This document shows positions 1-7,172 of a stretch of 50,417 nucleotides of DNA, in pieces; position 1 is the first letter of the stretch, and each line of letters begins with the position of its first letter. This DNA comes from Rhodoluna limnophila (GTDB taxonomy: Bacteria > Actinomycetota > Actinomycetes > Actinomycetales > Microbacteriaceae), in NCBI GenBank assembly GCA_945883505.1, contig CAMCXL010000010.1, forward strand, positions 1-50,417, written 5' to 3'. Under the pieces are notes generated by a model that did no database searches, was not told the origin of the DNA, and saw only the letters and a list, made by a program, of their open reading frames with translations. Position numbers and translations under genes: made by a program.

Positions 1-12
1 TTCTTTAGAGCT

Positions 13-30
13 GTTGCTCTATAGAGCAAC
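13..30. repeat. 7-bp inverted repeat just upstream of tRNA-Lys
   Basis: A perfect 7-bp inverted repeat (GTTGCTC and GAGCAAC) with a TATA loop ends 4 nt before the tRNA. There is no T-run after it, so it is not a convincing intrinsic terminator. It could be the tail of a terminator or processing hairpin of an upstream transcript outside the window. Confidence 0.4.
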
Positions 31-34
31 AAAT

Positions 35-107
35 GCACCTCTAGCTCAATCGGCAGAGCAACTGACTCTTAATCAGTGGGTTCCGGGTTCAAGTCCCGGG
101 GGGTGCA
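35..107 (+). tRNA. tRNA-Lys (anticodon CTT)
   Basis: A full cloverleaf of 73 nt can be folded by eye. The acceptor stem GCACCTC pairs with GGGGTGC, with discriminator A. T8 and A9 are in place, the D stem is GCTC/GAGC, and the anticodon stem ACTGA/TCAGT encloses loop CTCTTAA with anticodon CTT. The variable loop is 5 nt and the T stem CCGGG/CCCGG has loop TTCAAGT. CCA is not encoded. Its 3' half and terminator are duplicated in degraded form near 1.2 kb, which makes this gene the likely integration target of past mobile DNA. Confidence 0.97.
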
Positions 108-157
108 CTGAAAATCCAGTTTCTTCTCACGAGAGCTGGATTTTCTTCAATATTGGC
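51..157 (+). repeat. Repeat copy 1: 3' part of tRNA-Lys plus its terminator
   Basis: This stretch, from the D loop of the tRNA through the terminator, is matched almost base for base by 1183-1288. The shared part includes the anticodon arm, T arm, acceptor 3' strand, the terminator arms and the loop core TTTCTTCTCACGAG. A shorter third match lies at 7034-7072. The intact tRNA makes this the ancestral copy. The arrangement resembles direct repeats left by site-specific integration at a tRNA 3' end. Confidence 0.75.
110..145 (+). terminator. Terminator of tRNA-Lys
   Basis: A 10-bp perfect stem GAAAATCCAG / CTGGATTTTC with a 16-nt loop starts 2 nt after the tRNA. The T-rich 3' arm supplies the U tract, and TTC follows. 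Confidence 0.7.
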
Positions 158-245
158 GTCCACCACTTTGAGATTCAGGCTCCGAAATGAGTAATGACCT
201 ACTGATAGGGAATCAGTTGCCCTTGTCGCAATCAGAATCAAGCCG

Positions 246-359
246 CTAGGAGTTCTTTTTGTTGGCAGCCTTAGCCTGCTTATCGAGGCGCTTTTCCTTT
301 AAGTTCTTGGCTGGTGCCTTTTTGTTGTTCTTCTGTGGTTTCTGTTCTTTTTGAGCCAT
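246..359 (-). CDS. Small Lys-rich basic protein (37 aa)
   Basis: An ATG-to-TAG frame of 37 codons on the minus strand encodes a highly basic peptide. It starts MAQKEQKPQK and is about one third Lys, with further Asn, Gln and Ala. A purine-rich stretch AGAAGAG lies about 8 nt before the ATG and can act as ribosome binding site. It follows the DUF998 gene by 39 bp on the same strand and may be co-transcribed. Short Lys-rich proteins of this type are common in actinobacterial genomes but I do not know a function. Nucleic-acid or ribosome binding would fit the charge and is only a guess. The composition is low-complexity, so coding status rests on the start, RBS and uninterrupted frame. Confidence 0.55.
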   Translation of the reverse strand: MAQKEQKPQKNNKKAPAKNLKEKRLDKQAKAANKKNS

Positions 360-398
360 TTTTTCTCTTCTCGCTAGGCTTTCTGATTTAATGCAAAT

Positions 399-998
399 CT
401 ATCGGATGTTGTTTTTCTTTTGTCCGACATATATAGCGATAACTACTACCGAGACATAAAGAGCTTGACTCACAGCAACGACTCTTTCCCAGACCCCAAC
501 ATTCGTGGTATTTGGGTCTGTCCAGCTACTTAGGAACCAAAGCGCGAGGGCAGTTTGGAATGCTGTGCCGATAATTGCTGCCGGAGGCTTGAGAATCCAA
601 GGAGCGTCCTTGCGGGTCCTCATGGCGAACAGGTGCCAGCCTGCGGATAAAACGAATGATGCAATTGCAAAGACTCGATGCCAAAACGAGTATCCAATAA
701 GCGGGGTCGGGAAGATAGTAAGACCGAAGGTGCAAATCGCAGCTAAGAAAAGCGCGATTCTTCCCGGCATTGCAAATGTTTTTGCATAGATGGCAGCTAT
801 GAGAGTTAGCACTCCCCCGAGGACGAAGAAGCTGGACATAATCAACTGGACTGGGGATTCGTTGGCAGCCAGATCACTGACTGTCTGGCGAACCGGGTCA
901 TAACCAACCCAAAGTGCTCCAGCGATACTCCAGCCAAGCACGGACTGAATCGGACCGATGATTGCAGCTATGAATGCTGGTTTCTCAATTGGCTTCAT
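399..998 (-). CDS. DUF998 family integral membrane protein
   Basis: This 199-aa protein has about six hydrophobic segments across its length. It carries the DUF998 hallmark of an early YDPVRQTVSDL segment (about residues 33-43) between the first and second membrane spans, and a later histidine in SFWHRVFA. Members are predicted inner-membrane proteins without an established biochemical role. It lies between the intact tRNA-Lys and the degraded tRNA copy, the position of cargo in a small tRNA-targeted insertion. No integrase accompanies it. Family call is fairly firm; function is unknown. Confidence 0.8.
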   Translation of the reverse strand: MKPIEKPAFIAAIIGPIQSVLGWSIAGALWVGYDPVRQTVSDLAANESPVQLIMSSFFVLGGVLTLIAAIYAKTFAMPGRIALFLAAICTFGLTIFPTPLIGYSFWHRVFAIASFVLSAGWHLFAMRTRKDAPWILKPPAAIIGTAFQTALALWFLSSWTDPNTTNVGVWERVVAVSQALYVSVVVIAIYVGQKKNNIR

Positions 999-1182
999 GA
1001 GGCGAGCTTACTCACTTTCGATTTGGGGATTATCTCCAAGAATGAATTTTTATGAGTAGAAGTCAAAGCTGATGAAGGAAATCTAGAGAACTCTTAGACA
1101 TTTGTCGATGAGACAAATCCAATGTGCAGGAAGGCAAATGTCAGACGCACGGACTGTACTTAAACGAAGAAATACTGATTTT

Positions 1183-1238
1183 CGGCAGACCTGACTCTTA
1201 ATCAGTGGGTTCCGGATTCAAGCCCCCCGGGGGGTGCA
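1183..1238 (+). pseudogene. Degraded tRNA-Lys 3' fragment
   Basis: The sequence repeats the 3' two thirds of the tRNA at 35-107, including the whole anticodon stem-loop with CTT. It has a 3-nt deletion before the anticodon stem, a broken T stem (CCGGA, extra C residues) and no D arm or 5' acceptor strand. It cannot form a functional tRNA. The 999-1182 interval to its left holds no gene that I can support. The most natural reading is an att-like scar or a decayed tandem duplication. Confidence 0.8.
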
Positions 1239-1240
1239 CT

Positions 1241-1276
1241 GAAAATCCAGTTTCTTCTCACGAGGGCTGGATTTTC
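1241..1276 (+). terminator. Duplicated tRNA-Lys terminator
   Basis: The same 10-bp stem GAAAATCCAG / CTGGATTTTC as at 110-145 is preserved, with one base changed in the loop. It no longer serves an intact tRNA. Confidence 0.5.
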
Positions 1277-1349
1277 TTCATTTTGGGGATAGTTTCCCTG
1301 CAATTAGGAAACCTGCGTGACCTTATTATTCAGTCAGCGGTGGGATTGT

Positions 1350-1466
1350 TTAGGGATTAAAGATCACAATTGTGAAGGAGCCAAAAATAATCATGACAGG
1401 AAGAGCCACCACTGCGATAAGTGCTTGTAAAGCCGCCCAGTCGAAATCTCTCAATAGTTTTTTCAT
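1350..1466 (-). CDS. Small single-span membrane protein (38 aa)
   Basis: An ATG-to-TAA frame on the minus strand encodes 38 aa with a charged start (MKKLLRDFDW) followed by about 22 hydrophobic residues ending FNP. A purine-rich GGAGAGCAGAAG lies just before the ATG. The pattern is typical of a small inner-membrane protein with its N terminus inside. I do not recognise a family. The gene stands alone, divergent from the PQQ-dehydrogenase-like gene. Coding status is plausible rather than proven. Confidence 0.45.
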   Translation of the reverse strand: MKKLLRDFDWAALQALIAVVALPVMIIFGSFTIVIFNP

Positions 1467-1562
1467 GTTCTTCTGCTCTCCAAATTCGCAACCGCTTCCT
1501 TCAAAATCATCATAACTCGCTTAGCAAATTTGTTGCGAATTTCTAGCCCGGAAGGGGCGTTA

Positions 1563-1568
1563 TAGCAT
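1563..1568 (+). promoter_or_regulatory. Candidate -10 box (TAGCAT) of a leaderless gene
   Basis: TAGCAT ends 6 nt before the ATG at 1575, the spacing expected when transcription begins at the start codon. No Shine-Dalgarno sequence is present. Confidence 0.45.
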
Positions 1569-1574
1569 TAAATC

Positions 1575-2690
1575 ATGACTGCCAAACTGCTACTTGGTCT
1601 TCTCTCAGCTTTACTGCTGGCTCCTGTGGGGCCAGCAAGTGCGGCCGCTCCTGAATTTGAAATCAGGAGCGAGAGCATCGGTGCTGCGGTTACAAAAGGT
1701 GGCGGTGAGCGTGGCCCGGCTCTTGCGGTGCTGCAAGATGGAACCTTGATTCTTGGCGGTGGTGGCACCGGTGGCCAGATCTTTACCTATGAAATAGCTG
1801 CTAAGAAACTCACCAGAGTTGCCAGTATTCTTCCGAGTAAGCGCAGACTCGTGGATTCTAGGTTTGCTATCAACGACATCGCAGTGTTGTCCCAAACCAG
1901 CCGGAATGCCAAGTTGCTAGTTTCCTATCCGCGTTTGGGATCTTCTGGAAACTGCGTCGAAATTGCCATTGAGCAAGTGAACCTAAATCTGATCACTAAA
2001 AGAGCCACCAGAGCGGGTGTCTGGTTTGTGACTAAACCCTGCGTGCCAATTTCGGCCGTCCAGCACACCTCGGGCAGATTTGCAGTCATTGACGCAAATA
2101 GCGCCTATGTCACCATCGGTGATTTGGGTTATCGACAGATTGGAAACCGAGACAAAAGAGGTGACCTAGGTTCCATTTTTAAGGTGAGCTCAAGCGGTGC
2201 AGTGAAAGTGTCCCAAGGACATCGAAACGCTCAGGGAATTGTTTTGTATGACGATAAACATTTACTGGCAGCCGAGCATGGCCCAAGAGGAGGCGATGAG
2301 CTAAATCGTATACGTCAAGGCGGAGACTACGGTTGGCCCTTTGTCACATATGGCCAGCCCTACGGCCTTGGAGATTATGTTCGCCCCACCAAAACCGGCA
2401 CCCATGCCGGATTCATTGAGCCGCTGACCCAATGGACGCCATCAATTGCACCGACTGAGCTTGTTCAATTACCAAAAGAAGGTTGGGGTGAGTGGAGCGG
2501 TCAATTGATGATGGGAACCCTGGCTAAACAGTCTCTGGTGCTAATAAAGCTTGACCGCAATTTGGCCGTGACCGATCAGGAAATTGTGAGAGTAGGAGAG
2601 AGAATTAGGGACTTGGAAGTTCTATCGGCTACCCAGGTTCTGGCAACTACCGATTCGGGCAAGCTCCTGTTCATCTCCCTGCGCAAATAG
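1575..2690 (+). CDS. Secreted PQQ-dependent sugar dehydrogenase-like beta-propeller
   Basis: The 371-aa product begins with a Sec signal peptide (basic start, hydrophobic core, likely cleavage after PASAAA near residue 25). The body fits the glucose/sorbosone dehydrogenase fold. The segments HRNAQGI (about residues 217-223), AEHGPRGGDELNRI (about 233-246) and the following DYGWPFVTYG match the PQQ- and calcium-binding strands of soluble aldose sugar dehydrogenases. Such enzymes oxidise sugars outside the membrane and need PQQ. No PQQ biosynthesis gene is in the window, so cofactor supply is unknown. The middle part (residues 90-180) is less typical. It stands alone, apparently leaderless. Function could also be a non-enzymatic propeller. 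Confidence 0.8.
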   Translation: MTAKLLLGLLSALLLAPVGPASAAAPEFEIRSESIGAAVTKGGGERGPALAVLQDGTLILGGGGTGGQIFTYEIAAKKLTRVASILPSKRRLVDSRFAINDIAVLSQTSRNAKLLVSYPRLGSSGNCVEIAIEQVNLNLITKRATRAGVWFVTKPCVPISAVQHTSGRFAVIDANSAYVTIGDLGYRQIGNRDKRGDLGSIFKVSSSGAVKVSQGHRNAQGIVLYDDKHLLAAEHGPRGGDELNRIRQGGDYGWPFVTYGQPYGLGDYVRPTKTGTHAGFIEPLTQWTPSIAPTELVQLPKEGWGEWSGQLMMGTLAKQSLVLIKLDRNLAVTDQEIVRVGERIRDLEVLSATQVLATTDSGKLLFISLRK

Positions 2691-2695
2691 CGCAG
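2679..2695 (+). terminator. Weak hairpin over the stop codon
   Basis: CTGCGC and GCGCAG enclose AAATA over the TAG stop codon, followed by only three T. It may end the preceding transcript but the evidence is thin. Confidence 0.25.
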
Positions 2696-2834
2696 TTTGC
2701 AATTGCAACATCCCTAAGGGTAAAGAGAATAACGCATAGTCCACTGAATTTGAAACATAAACGTTTACCTGCTCGCCACCAAAACTTTAGAGTCATTTAG
2801 TGCCAATTCAAAGGCCCTTCGGTGGAGTTGCCGT

Positions 2835-3650
2835 ATGAACAGAAATGCTTGCGGTTCCTATGTCGCAGTCGGAGATTCACTGTCCGAGGGCCTTGGGGAT
2901 TTTACTTTTCACCATGACCGACACCATAACGGCTGGACGGATCGCTTGGCTGCAATCTTGGCTCGTGAAGCCAGGGATAAAGGTTTGGAATTTCGATATG
3001 CCAACTTATCTATAAGGGGAGCCAACCTAGAAAAGATAGTTAGGGTACAGATTCCTCAGGCAATTAGGCTTCGACCATCACTTGTAACAGTCATGGCTGG
3101 ATCTAATGACCTTCTCGGCAGTCGGGAGAATCGAGAAAACCTTCGTAAGACATTGCGGCAGGGTCTAATTGAATTGCAGGAATCAGGTTGCGATGTGGTG
3201 GTCGCAAACACAATAAACCCCATCCATCTGAGGGTATTTCGCCCGCTTCGGCAAAGAGCTAAAGAGTTTTCCATGATGATTGGAGAGGTAGCCTCAGAGC
3301 TAGATATTCCTCTAATCGACGTCCATGGGATAGCAGATTTCGAACATCTGATGTATTGGGCTGAAGATATGGTCCACTTCTCAGGTCACGGTCACATTGC
3401 AGTGGCTAATCAAGCGGCCGCCTTACTAGAGCTTCGCTACCGCTACCCTGAGTTAGATCCCTTGGAGCTTTCGCTTATTAGTCGCGGCATAGTAGAAACT
3501 TTCCAATGGTTAGTTCGCGATGTGGTCCCTTTTGTCCAACGAAGACTCAAGGGCATAACCGCAGGTGACCGAATGCTGCCAAAGCACATGAACCTAGAGC
3601 ATTACAGTCCTGAACTCACTCATCCAAATTGGGAGCTAATTCCTCGCTGA
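2835..3650 (+). CDS. SGNH/GDSL-type hydrolase
   Basis: The 271-aa protein has the SGNH blocks in order. The catalytic serine is in VAVGDSLSEG (about residue 14), a block III GSND is near residues 90-93, and the Asp/His pair is in DMVHFSGHGH near residues 177-186. These enzymes are esterases or lipases acting on acyl or acetyl groups, often on cell-wall glycans or lipids. There is no signal peptide, so it is probably cytoplasmic. A GGTGGAG lies about 8 nt before the ATG. The last 15 bp overlap the convergent DedA gene. The substrate cannot be told; the polysaccharide neighbours make a glycan deacylase possible. Confidence 0.85.
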   Translation: MNRNACGSYVAVGDSLSEGLGDFTFHHDRHHNGWTDRLAAILAREARDKGLEFRYANLSIRGANLEKIVRVQIPQAIRLRPSLVTVMAGSNDLLGSRENRENLRKTLRQGLIELQESGCDVVVANTINPIHLRVFRPLRQRAKEFSMMIGEVASELDIPLIDVHGIADFEHLMYWAEDMVHFSGHGHIAVANQAAALLELRYRYPELDPLELSLISRGIVETFQWLVRDVVPFVQRRLKGITAGDRMLPKHMNLEHYSPELTHPNWELIPR

Positions 3651-4268
3651 TGCCGCTTTCTGACGGGATAAGGATTCCCTAATCAGCTCGATCGGTAATG
3701 GAAGAGCGGAGACAATAATCACTGTCAACACGGTTAGTTCTAAGTTCTCCTTGATCAGGTCGATGCCGCCTAACCAGTAACCCGGAAACATAAACGCAAG
3801 CAACCAAAGCGTAGTCCCTATTAGGTTTAGACGAAGGAACCTATCTGCTTCCATTCGTGAAGCGCCAGCCATAACAGGAACGACTGATCTTAGAATTGGG
3901 ACAAAGCGTGCGAGAATTACTGCCCTTGCCCCGTAGCGGTTAAAGAATCTATTGGTCTTTTCTAAGACTTTGTCGTTCAGGAGCCATTTCCTATTGGATG
4001 CAAATAGTCCCGTTCCAAATCGCCTTCCTAGATAGAAGCTCACCTGGGGTCCGAAGAAAGCGGCCAGCCAAACTAGCATGAACGCCAACCAATCAGGCAG
4101 GACAGAACTTGAATTGGCAAGAGTGAGGCCCATTAGAAACAACAGTGAGTCACCCGGGAGAAAAGATGCCGGGATGAATGCTGTCTCCAAGAAAATGATT
4201 AGGGTGACGGCCAACAGGGCATAGTCGCCAAAAGAAGAGATTATCTCCTGAGCGTCAAGCCAGTTCAA
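3636..4268 (-). CDS. DedA family membrane protein
   Basis: The 210-aa protein has the DedA/VTT layout. It has an early amphipathic segment with FLETAFIPASFLPGDSLL (about residues 25-42), several membrane spans, and the conserved ARFVPILRSVVPVMAG motif (about residues 120-135). DedA proteins are scramblases or transporters that recycle lipid carriers such as undecaprenyl phosphate and affect envelope homeostasis. It overlaps the end of the upstream glycosyltransferase by 14 bp on the same strand, suggesting translational coupling and a joint role in making an envelope glycan. The 3' end overlaps the convergent SGNH gene. Confidence 0.88.
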   Translation of the reverse strand: MNWLDAQEIISSFGDYALLAVTLIIFLETAFIPASFLPGDSLLFLMGLTLANSSSVLPDWLAFMLVWLAAFFGPQVSFYLGRRFGTGLFASNRKWLLNDKVLEKTNRFFNRYGARAVILARFVPILRSVVPVMAGASRMEADRFLRLNLIGTTLWLLAFMFPGYWLGGIDLIKENLELTVLTVIIVSALPLPIELIRESLSRQKAASARN

Positions 4269-5400
4269 GATTCGACTCTCTTTGATTTAGGCTCTGGTTC
4301 ATTACCTCTCGATATATTTCTAGGAGCGCGCTGTTGTTTCTAGCCCAGGTGTTCTCTAAAACACTTTCCCTGGCAGCCCGAGAAATCTCAGTCCTGAACT
4401 CCCTTTCTCGAAGCTTCACTACTGCTTCTTGATAACCCCCAATTTTGTCTGGATCAACTAGCAGTCCTGTTGCACCATGCTCAATCAGGAATTTTGGCCC
4501 TCCCTGATTCGGTGCAACGACGGCTGCTCCAGAAGCTTTAGCCTCTTGTATGGTCTGCCCAAATGTCTCTTCTGTTCCGCAGTGGACGAAAATGTCGATG
4601 GCCGCATAGTGATTTGCAAGAGCTAGTCCGGTCTGGAAACCAGCGAAATAAGCGTCAAATGGAGCAAAGATCTTCTCGAGGCGGGAGCGCTCTGGACCGT
4701 CTCCGACAATCAGCAGCTTGAGGTTTGGAAGATCCGCTACTTCGAGCAAACGATCAATCTGCTTTTCAGGCGCCAGTCTTCCAACAAATCCCACAACCAG
4801 CTCAGAGTTTGGGGCGATTTGATTCCTCAAGACCTGAACCTCAGCCAAGTCTCGACGTTCCGGGTGAAACAGATCGGTATCTATGCCCCTTCCCCAAACT
4901 GCCACGTTCTCCACCCCTAGTTCTTGAAGGCGTTTGGCCCCCTCGGCCGTTGGCGCAAGCGAAATACTGGCTGGCGCGTGAAGAGCAGCCGTAAATCGCT
5001 CAACCAGTGGCCGAGCAAAATCCAAGCCGTAGCGACTGCAGTAGCCTGCTATGTCAGTTTGATACACCGCCACCGATGGAACCGAGTTTCGTATGCACCA
5101 GTCGAGCGCGTGTGAGCCCAACCAGAAAGGTGCAGCAAGATGAACCAAGTCCGGTTGAAACTCGTCTAATGCCTTCGAGACTGTCGGCGATGGAATTCCA
5201 ACTGGAAAGCCTTTTATTTCGACATAGGGGACCGTGTGAATCGCAAACCCTAAATGATGCGTGGTTTCTGAAGTTGGCGCAATAACCATGGCATCGATCT
5301 CACGCTGTTTGAAAGTCTCAAGTATTCGCAGGACAGAGTTGGTGACACCATTGATCTGCGGGAGGAATGACTCCGTGACAATAGCAATTTTTTGTCCCAT
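4255..5400 (-). CDS. GT4-family glycosyltransferase (MgtA-like)
   Basis: The protein has the GT-B, family 4 pattern. The N-terminal TESFLPQINGVTNSVLRIL segment is typical of actinobacterial GDP-mannose-dependent alpha-mannosyltransferases. The C-terminal domain shows GFVGRLAPEKQIDRLLE, GDGPER, and the EAKASGAAVVAPNQGGP nucleotide-sugar motif. I take the ATG at 5400 (381 aa) rather than an upstream GTG at 5445. MGQKIAIVTES is where the family begins, and a TACTCT box lies exactly 6 nt before that ATG, fitting a leaderless mRNA. The likely product is a mannosylated lipid or glycan at the inner face of the membrane. It is coupled to dedA downstream and divergent from ugd. Confidence 0.85.
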   Translation of the reverse strand: MGQKIAIVTESFLPQINGVTNSVLRILETFKQREIDAMVIAPTSETTHHLGFAIHTVPYVEIKGFPVGIPSPTVSKALDEFQPDLVHLAAPFWLGSHALDWCIRNSVPSVAVYQTDIAGYCSRYGLDFARPLVERFTAALHAPASISLAPTAEGAKRLQELGVENVAVWGRGIDTDLFHPERRDLAEVQVLRNQIAPNSELVVGFVGRLAPEKQIDRLLEVADLPNLKLLIVGDGPERSRLEKIFAPFDAYFAGFQTGLALANHYAAIDIFVHCGTEETFGQTIQEAKASGAAVVAPNQGGPKFLIEHGATGLLVDPDKIGGYQEAVVKLREREFRTEISRAARESVLENTWARNNSALLEIYREVMNQSLNQRESNLELA

Positions 5401-5406
5401 GGAAAC

Positions 5407-5412
5407 AGAGTA
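5407..5412 (-). promoter_or_regulatory. Candidate -10 box (TACTCT) of the glycosyltransferase
   Basis: On the minus strand TACTCT is followed by 6 nt and the ATG at 5400. This supports that start over the longer frame. Confidence 0.45.
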
Positions 5413-5584
5413 AAAATTTCTGGTGAAGTTTTGGCTATTTTGCACTGAATGTCTTATGAAATATTTGGCCGTGGTTAGGGCCTTTTAGATGGCGACTGGC
5501 CCTGTGTTTAAGAGCTCGTTAACTATCGGTAAATGTATGGACTTTCACCCATGGCGCGCAAGGACTTTCTGTGGCCCGGTCAAG

Positions 5585-5590
5585 TAAGTT
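5585..5590 (+). promoter_or_regulatory. Candidate -10 box (TAAGTT) of ugd
   Basis: TAAGTT is followed by 6 nt and the ATG at 5597, and there is no Shine-Dalgarno sequence. This is the leaderless pattern. Confidence 0.45.
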
Positions 5591-5596
5591 TGCGAC

Positions 5597-6952
5597 ATGA
5601 GTTTGAGAGTGACTGTAATCGGACTAGGTTATCTTGGTGCCACGAGCGCTATAGCCTTTGCAAAGATGGGTCATCAGGTCCTAGGTATAGACCCAGACCA
5701 GGCCAAGGTTCGGGCTCTTCAATCCGGCTCTATCCCATTTTTTGAACCCGGCTTGGATAATGCCTTGTCCGAAGTGAAGTCGAACGGGAAAATAAGATTT
5801 GCTAGCTCCCATGACGATGAGAGTAGAAAAGCCAACGTTCACTTCTTGTGCGTGGGCACCCCTCAGTCAAAAGTGGGGCTTTCGGCTGACACAAGCTATC
5901 TATTTACTGCAGTGGACGAGCTGCTGCCTTACTTAGCCAAGGATTCCGTTATCGCGGGTAAGTCAACTGTTCCGGTAGGGACAGCTGATTTGCTGATTGA
6001 ACACATAAGAAACATCAAAGGCTTTCTACCCCATTTGAGTTGGAATCCTGAATTTCTTCAAGAGGGCCGGGCTTTGGAGGATTCTCTATACCCGAATCGG
6101 ATAGTTATCGGATCCTCCGATCGACACAGCACTTGGACACTCAGGCAGTTGTATAGGAATCAGATTGAAGAAGGAATACCGGTTGTGGAAACTGACCTGA
6201 GAACAGCTGAGTTGGTTAAAGTAGCAGCCAATGCCTTCCTTGCCACGAAGATTTCGTTTATAAACCTCATGGCTGAAGTTGCAGAGGTCGCGGGTGCAGA
6301 TACTGCTGAATTAGCTAAAGCAATAGGTTATGACGACAGAATTGGATCAAAATTCCTGAGGAATGGAATTGGATATGGTGGTGGTTGCCTACCGAAAGAC
6401 CTCCGGTCATTTGTGGCGCGTTCTAGGGAACTTGGACTTGAAGACTCAGTAGGACTGCTTGAGCAAGTCGAGGCAATTAACTCACGGCGAAGAAACAGAC
6501 CAGTTGAGATAGCCAAGGAGTACTTTGGTTCGCTGGTTGGCAAGGAGGTCCTAATCCTTGGAGCTTCCTTTAAGCCCGATACGGACGATATCAGAGACAG
6601 TCCGTCGCTAGAAGTCGCTGAGCTCTTTGTTGGAGAGGGAGCAGTCGTGACTGTGCATGACCCGATGAGTTTGCCAAAAGTTTCTGCCACCTATCCAACC
6701 CTTCGAACCCAACCCGATCTCGAAACCGCTTTTCGAAACAAAGAAGTTGTTGTCCTTGGCACAGAGTGGGGACAGTACAAGCAGCTAGACCCGGCTTCAG
6801 TTTCTATTAGCTCCAGACCCGGACTAATTATCGATGGCAGAAATGCACTCGATGTTGCAGCCTGGAAACAAGCGGGCTGGGCCTTCATGGCGCTTGGTAA
6901 TGGCTTTCATCAGGTCGAAGAAAAATCTCAATCCAGCCAGGCAGTAGCCTAA
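5597..6952 (+). CDS. ugd: UDP-glucose 6-dehydrogenase
   Basis: The 451-aa enzyme oxidises UDP-glucose to UDP-glucuronate with two NAD+. The N-terminal Rossmann motif is VIGLGYLGATSA (about residues 7-18), NPEFLQEGRAL follows (150-160), and the catalytic cysteine sits in GYGGGCLPKD (Cys264). The C-terminal UDP-binding domain includes GASFKPDTDDIRDSP. The length is typical. It supplies precursor for acidic polysaccharides, matching the glycosyltransferase and DedA genes next door. It is transcribed alone. A short AGCCT/AGGCT hairpin at 6946-6959 overlaps the stop. Confidence 0.93.
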   Translation: MSLRVTVIGLGYLGATSAIAFAKMGHQVLGIDPDQAKVRALQSGSIPFFEPGLDNALSEVKSNGKIRFASSHDDESRKANVHFLCVGTPQSKVGLSADTSYLFTAVDELLPYLAKDSVIAGKSTVPVGTADLLIEHIRNIKGFLPHLSWNPEFLQEGRALEDSLYPNRIVIGSSDRHSTWTLRQLYRNQIEEGIPVVETDLRTAELVKVAANAFLATKISFINLMAEVAEVAGADTAELAKAIGYDDRIGSKFLRNGIGYGGGCLPKDLRSFVARSRELGLEDSVGLLEQVEAINSRRRNRPVEIAKEYFGSLVGKEVLILGASFKPDTDDIRDSPSLEVAELFVGEGAVVTVHDPMSLPKVSATYPTLRTQPDLETAFRNKEVVVLGTEWGQYKQLDPASVSISSRPGLIIDGRNALDVAAWKQAGWAFMALGNGFHQVEEKSQSSQAVA

Positions 6953-7033
6953 AAAGGCTGACTTTCTAGACAAAACCTTGGCTAGTGCGGAAAACCTAGC
7001 GGTTGCCTATGGCCCAATCGGCCTAACACCATA

Positions 7034-7072
7034 ACTGAATATCCCGTTTCTTCTCACGAGTGCTGGTTTTTC
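7034..7072 (+). repeat. Repeat copy 3: remnant of tRNA-Lys tail/terminator
   Basis: ACTGAA, ATCC and the 15-mer GTTTCTTCTCACGAG, then GCTGG and a T-run, match the tRNA-Lys tail at 107-145. The 5' terminator arm has decayed. CAATCGGC at 7015-7022 also matches the tRNA D loop. The copy lies in the 220-bp gap between ugd and deoC and marks the right edge of the accessory-looking region. Confidence 0.55.
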
Positions 7073-7172
7073 TCTGGCAATCTTCCTTGCACCAAGACTA
7101 ATGTTCAGGCCCCCGGGCCCGATTTCAAGCTTTGCTTTAGACTCAACTAAGACTTCCAAGGAGTAAAAAAAG

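Larger units (their letters stand above)
1183..1288 (+). repeat. Repeat copy 2: tRNA-Lys 3' part plus terminator
   Basis: This is a near-identical copy of 51-157. It differs by a few substitutions and small indels, mostly in the T arm. It retains the terminator arms perfectly and continues a few bases past the terminator (CTTCA.T.TTGG). Together with copy 1 it brackets about 1.0 kb holding the DUF998 gene and the small basic ORF. Confidence 0.75.

Noticed and set aside
1183-1238. A second functional tRNA-Lys
   Set aside because: It has no D arm or 5' acceptor strand and its T stem is broken; it is a remnant only.
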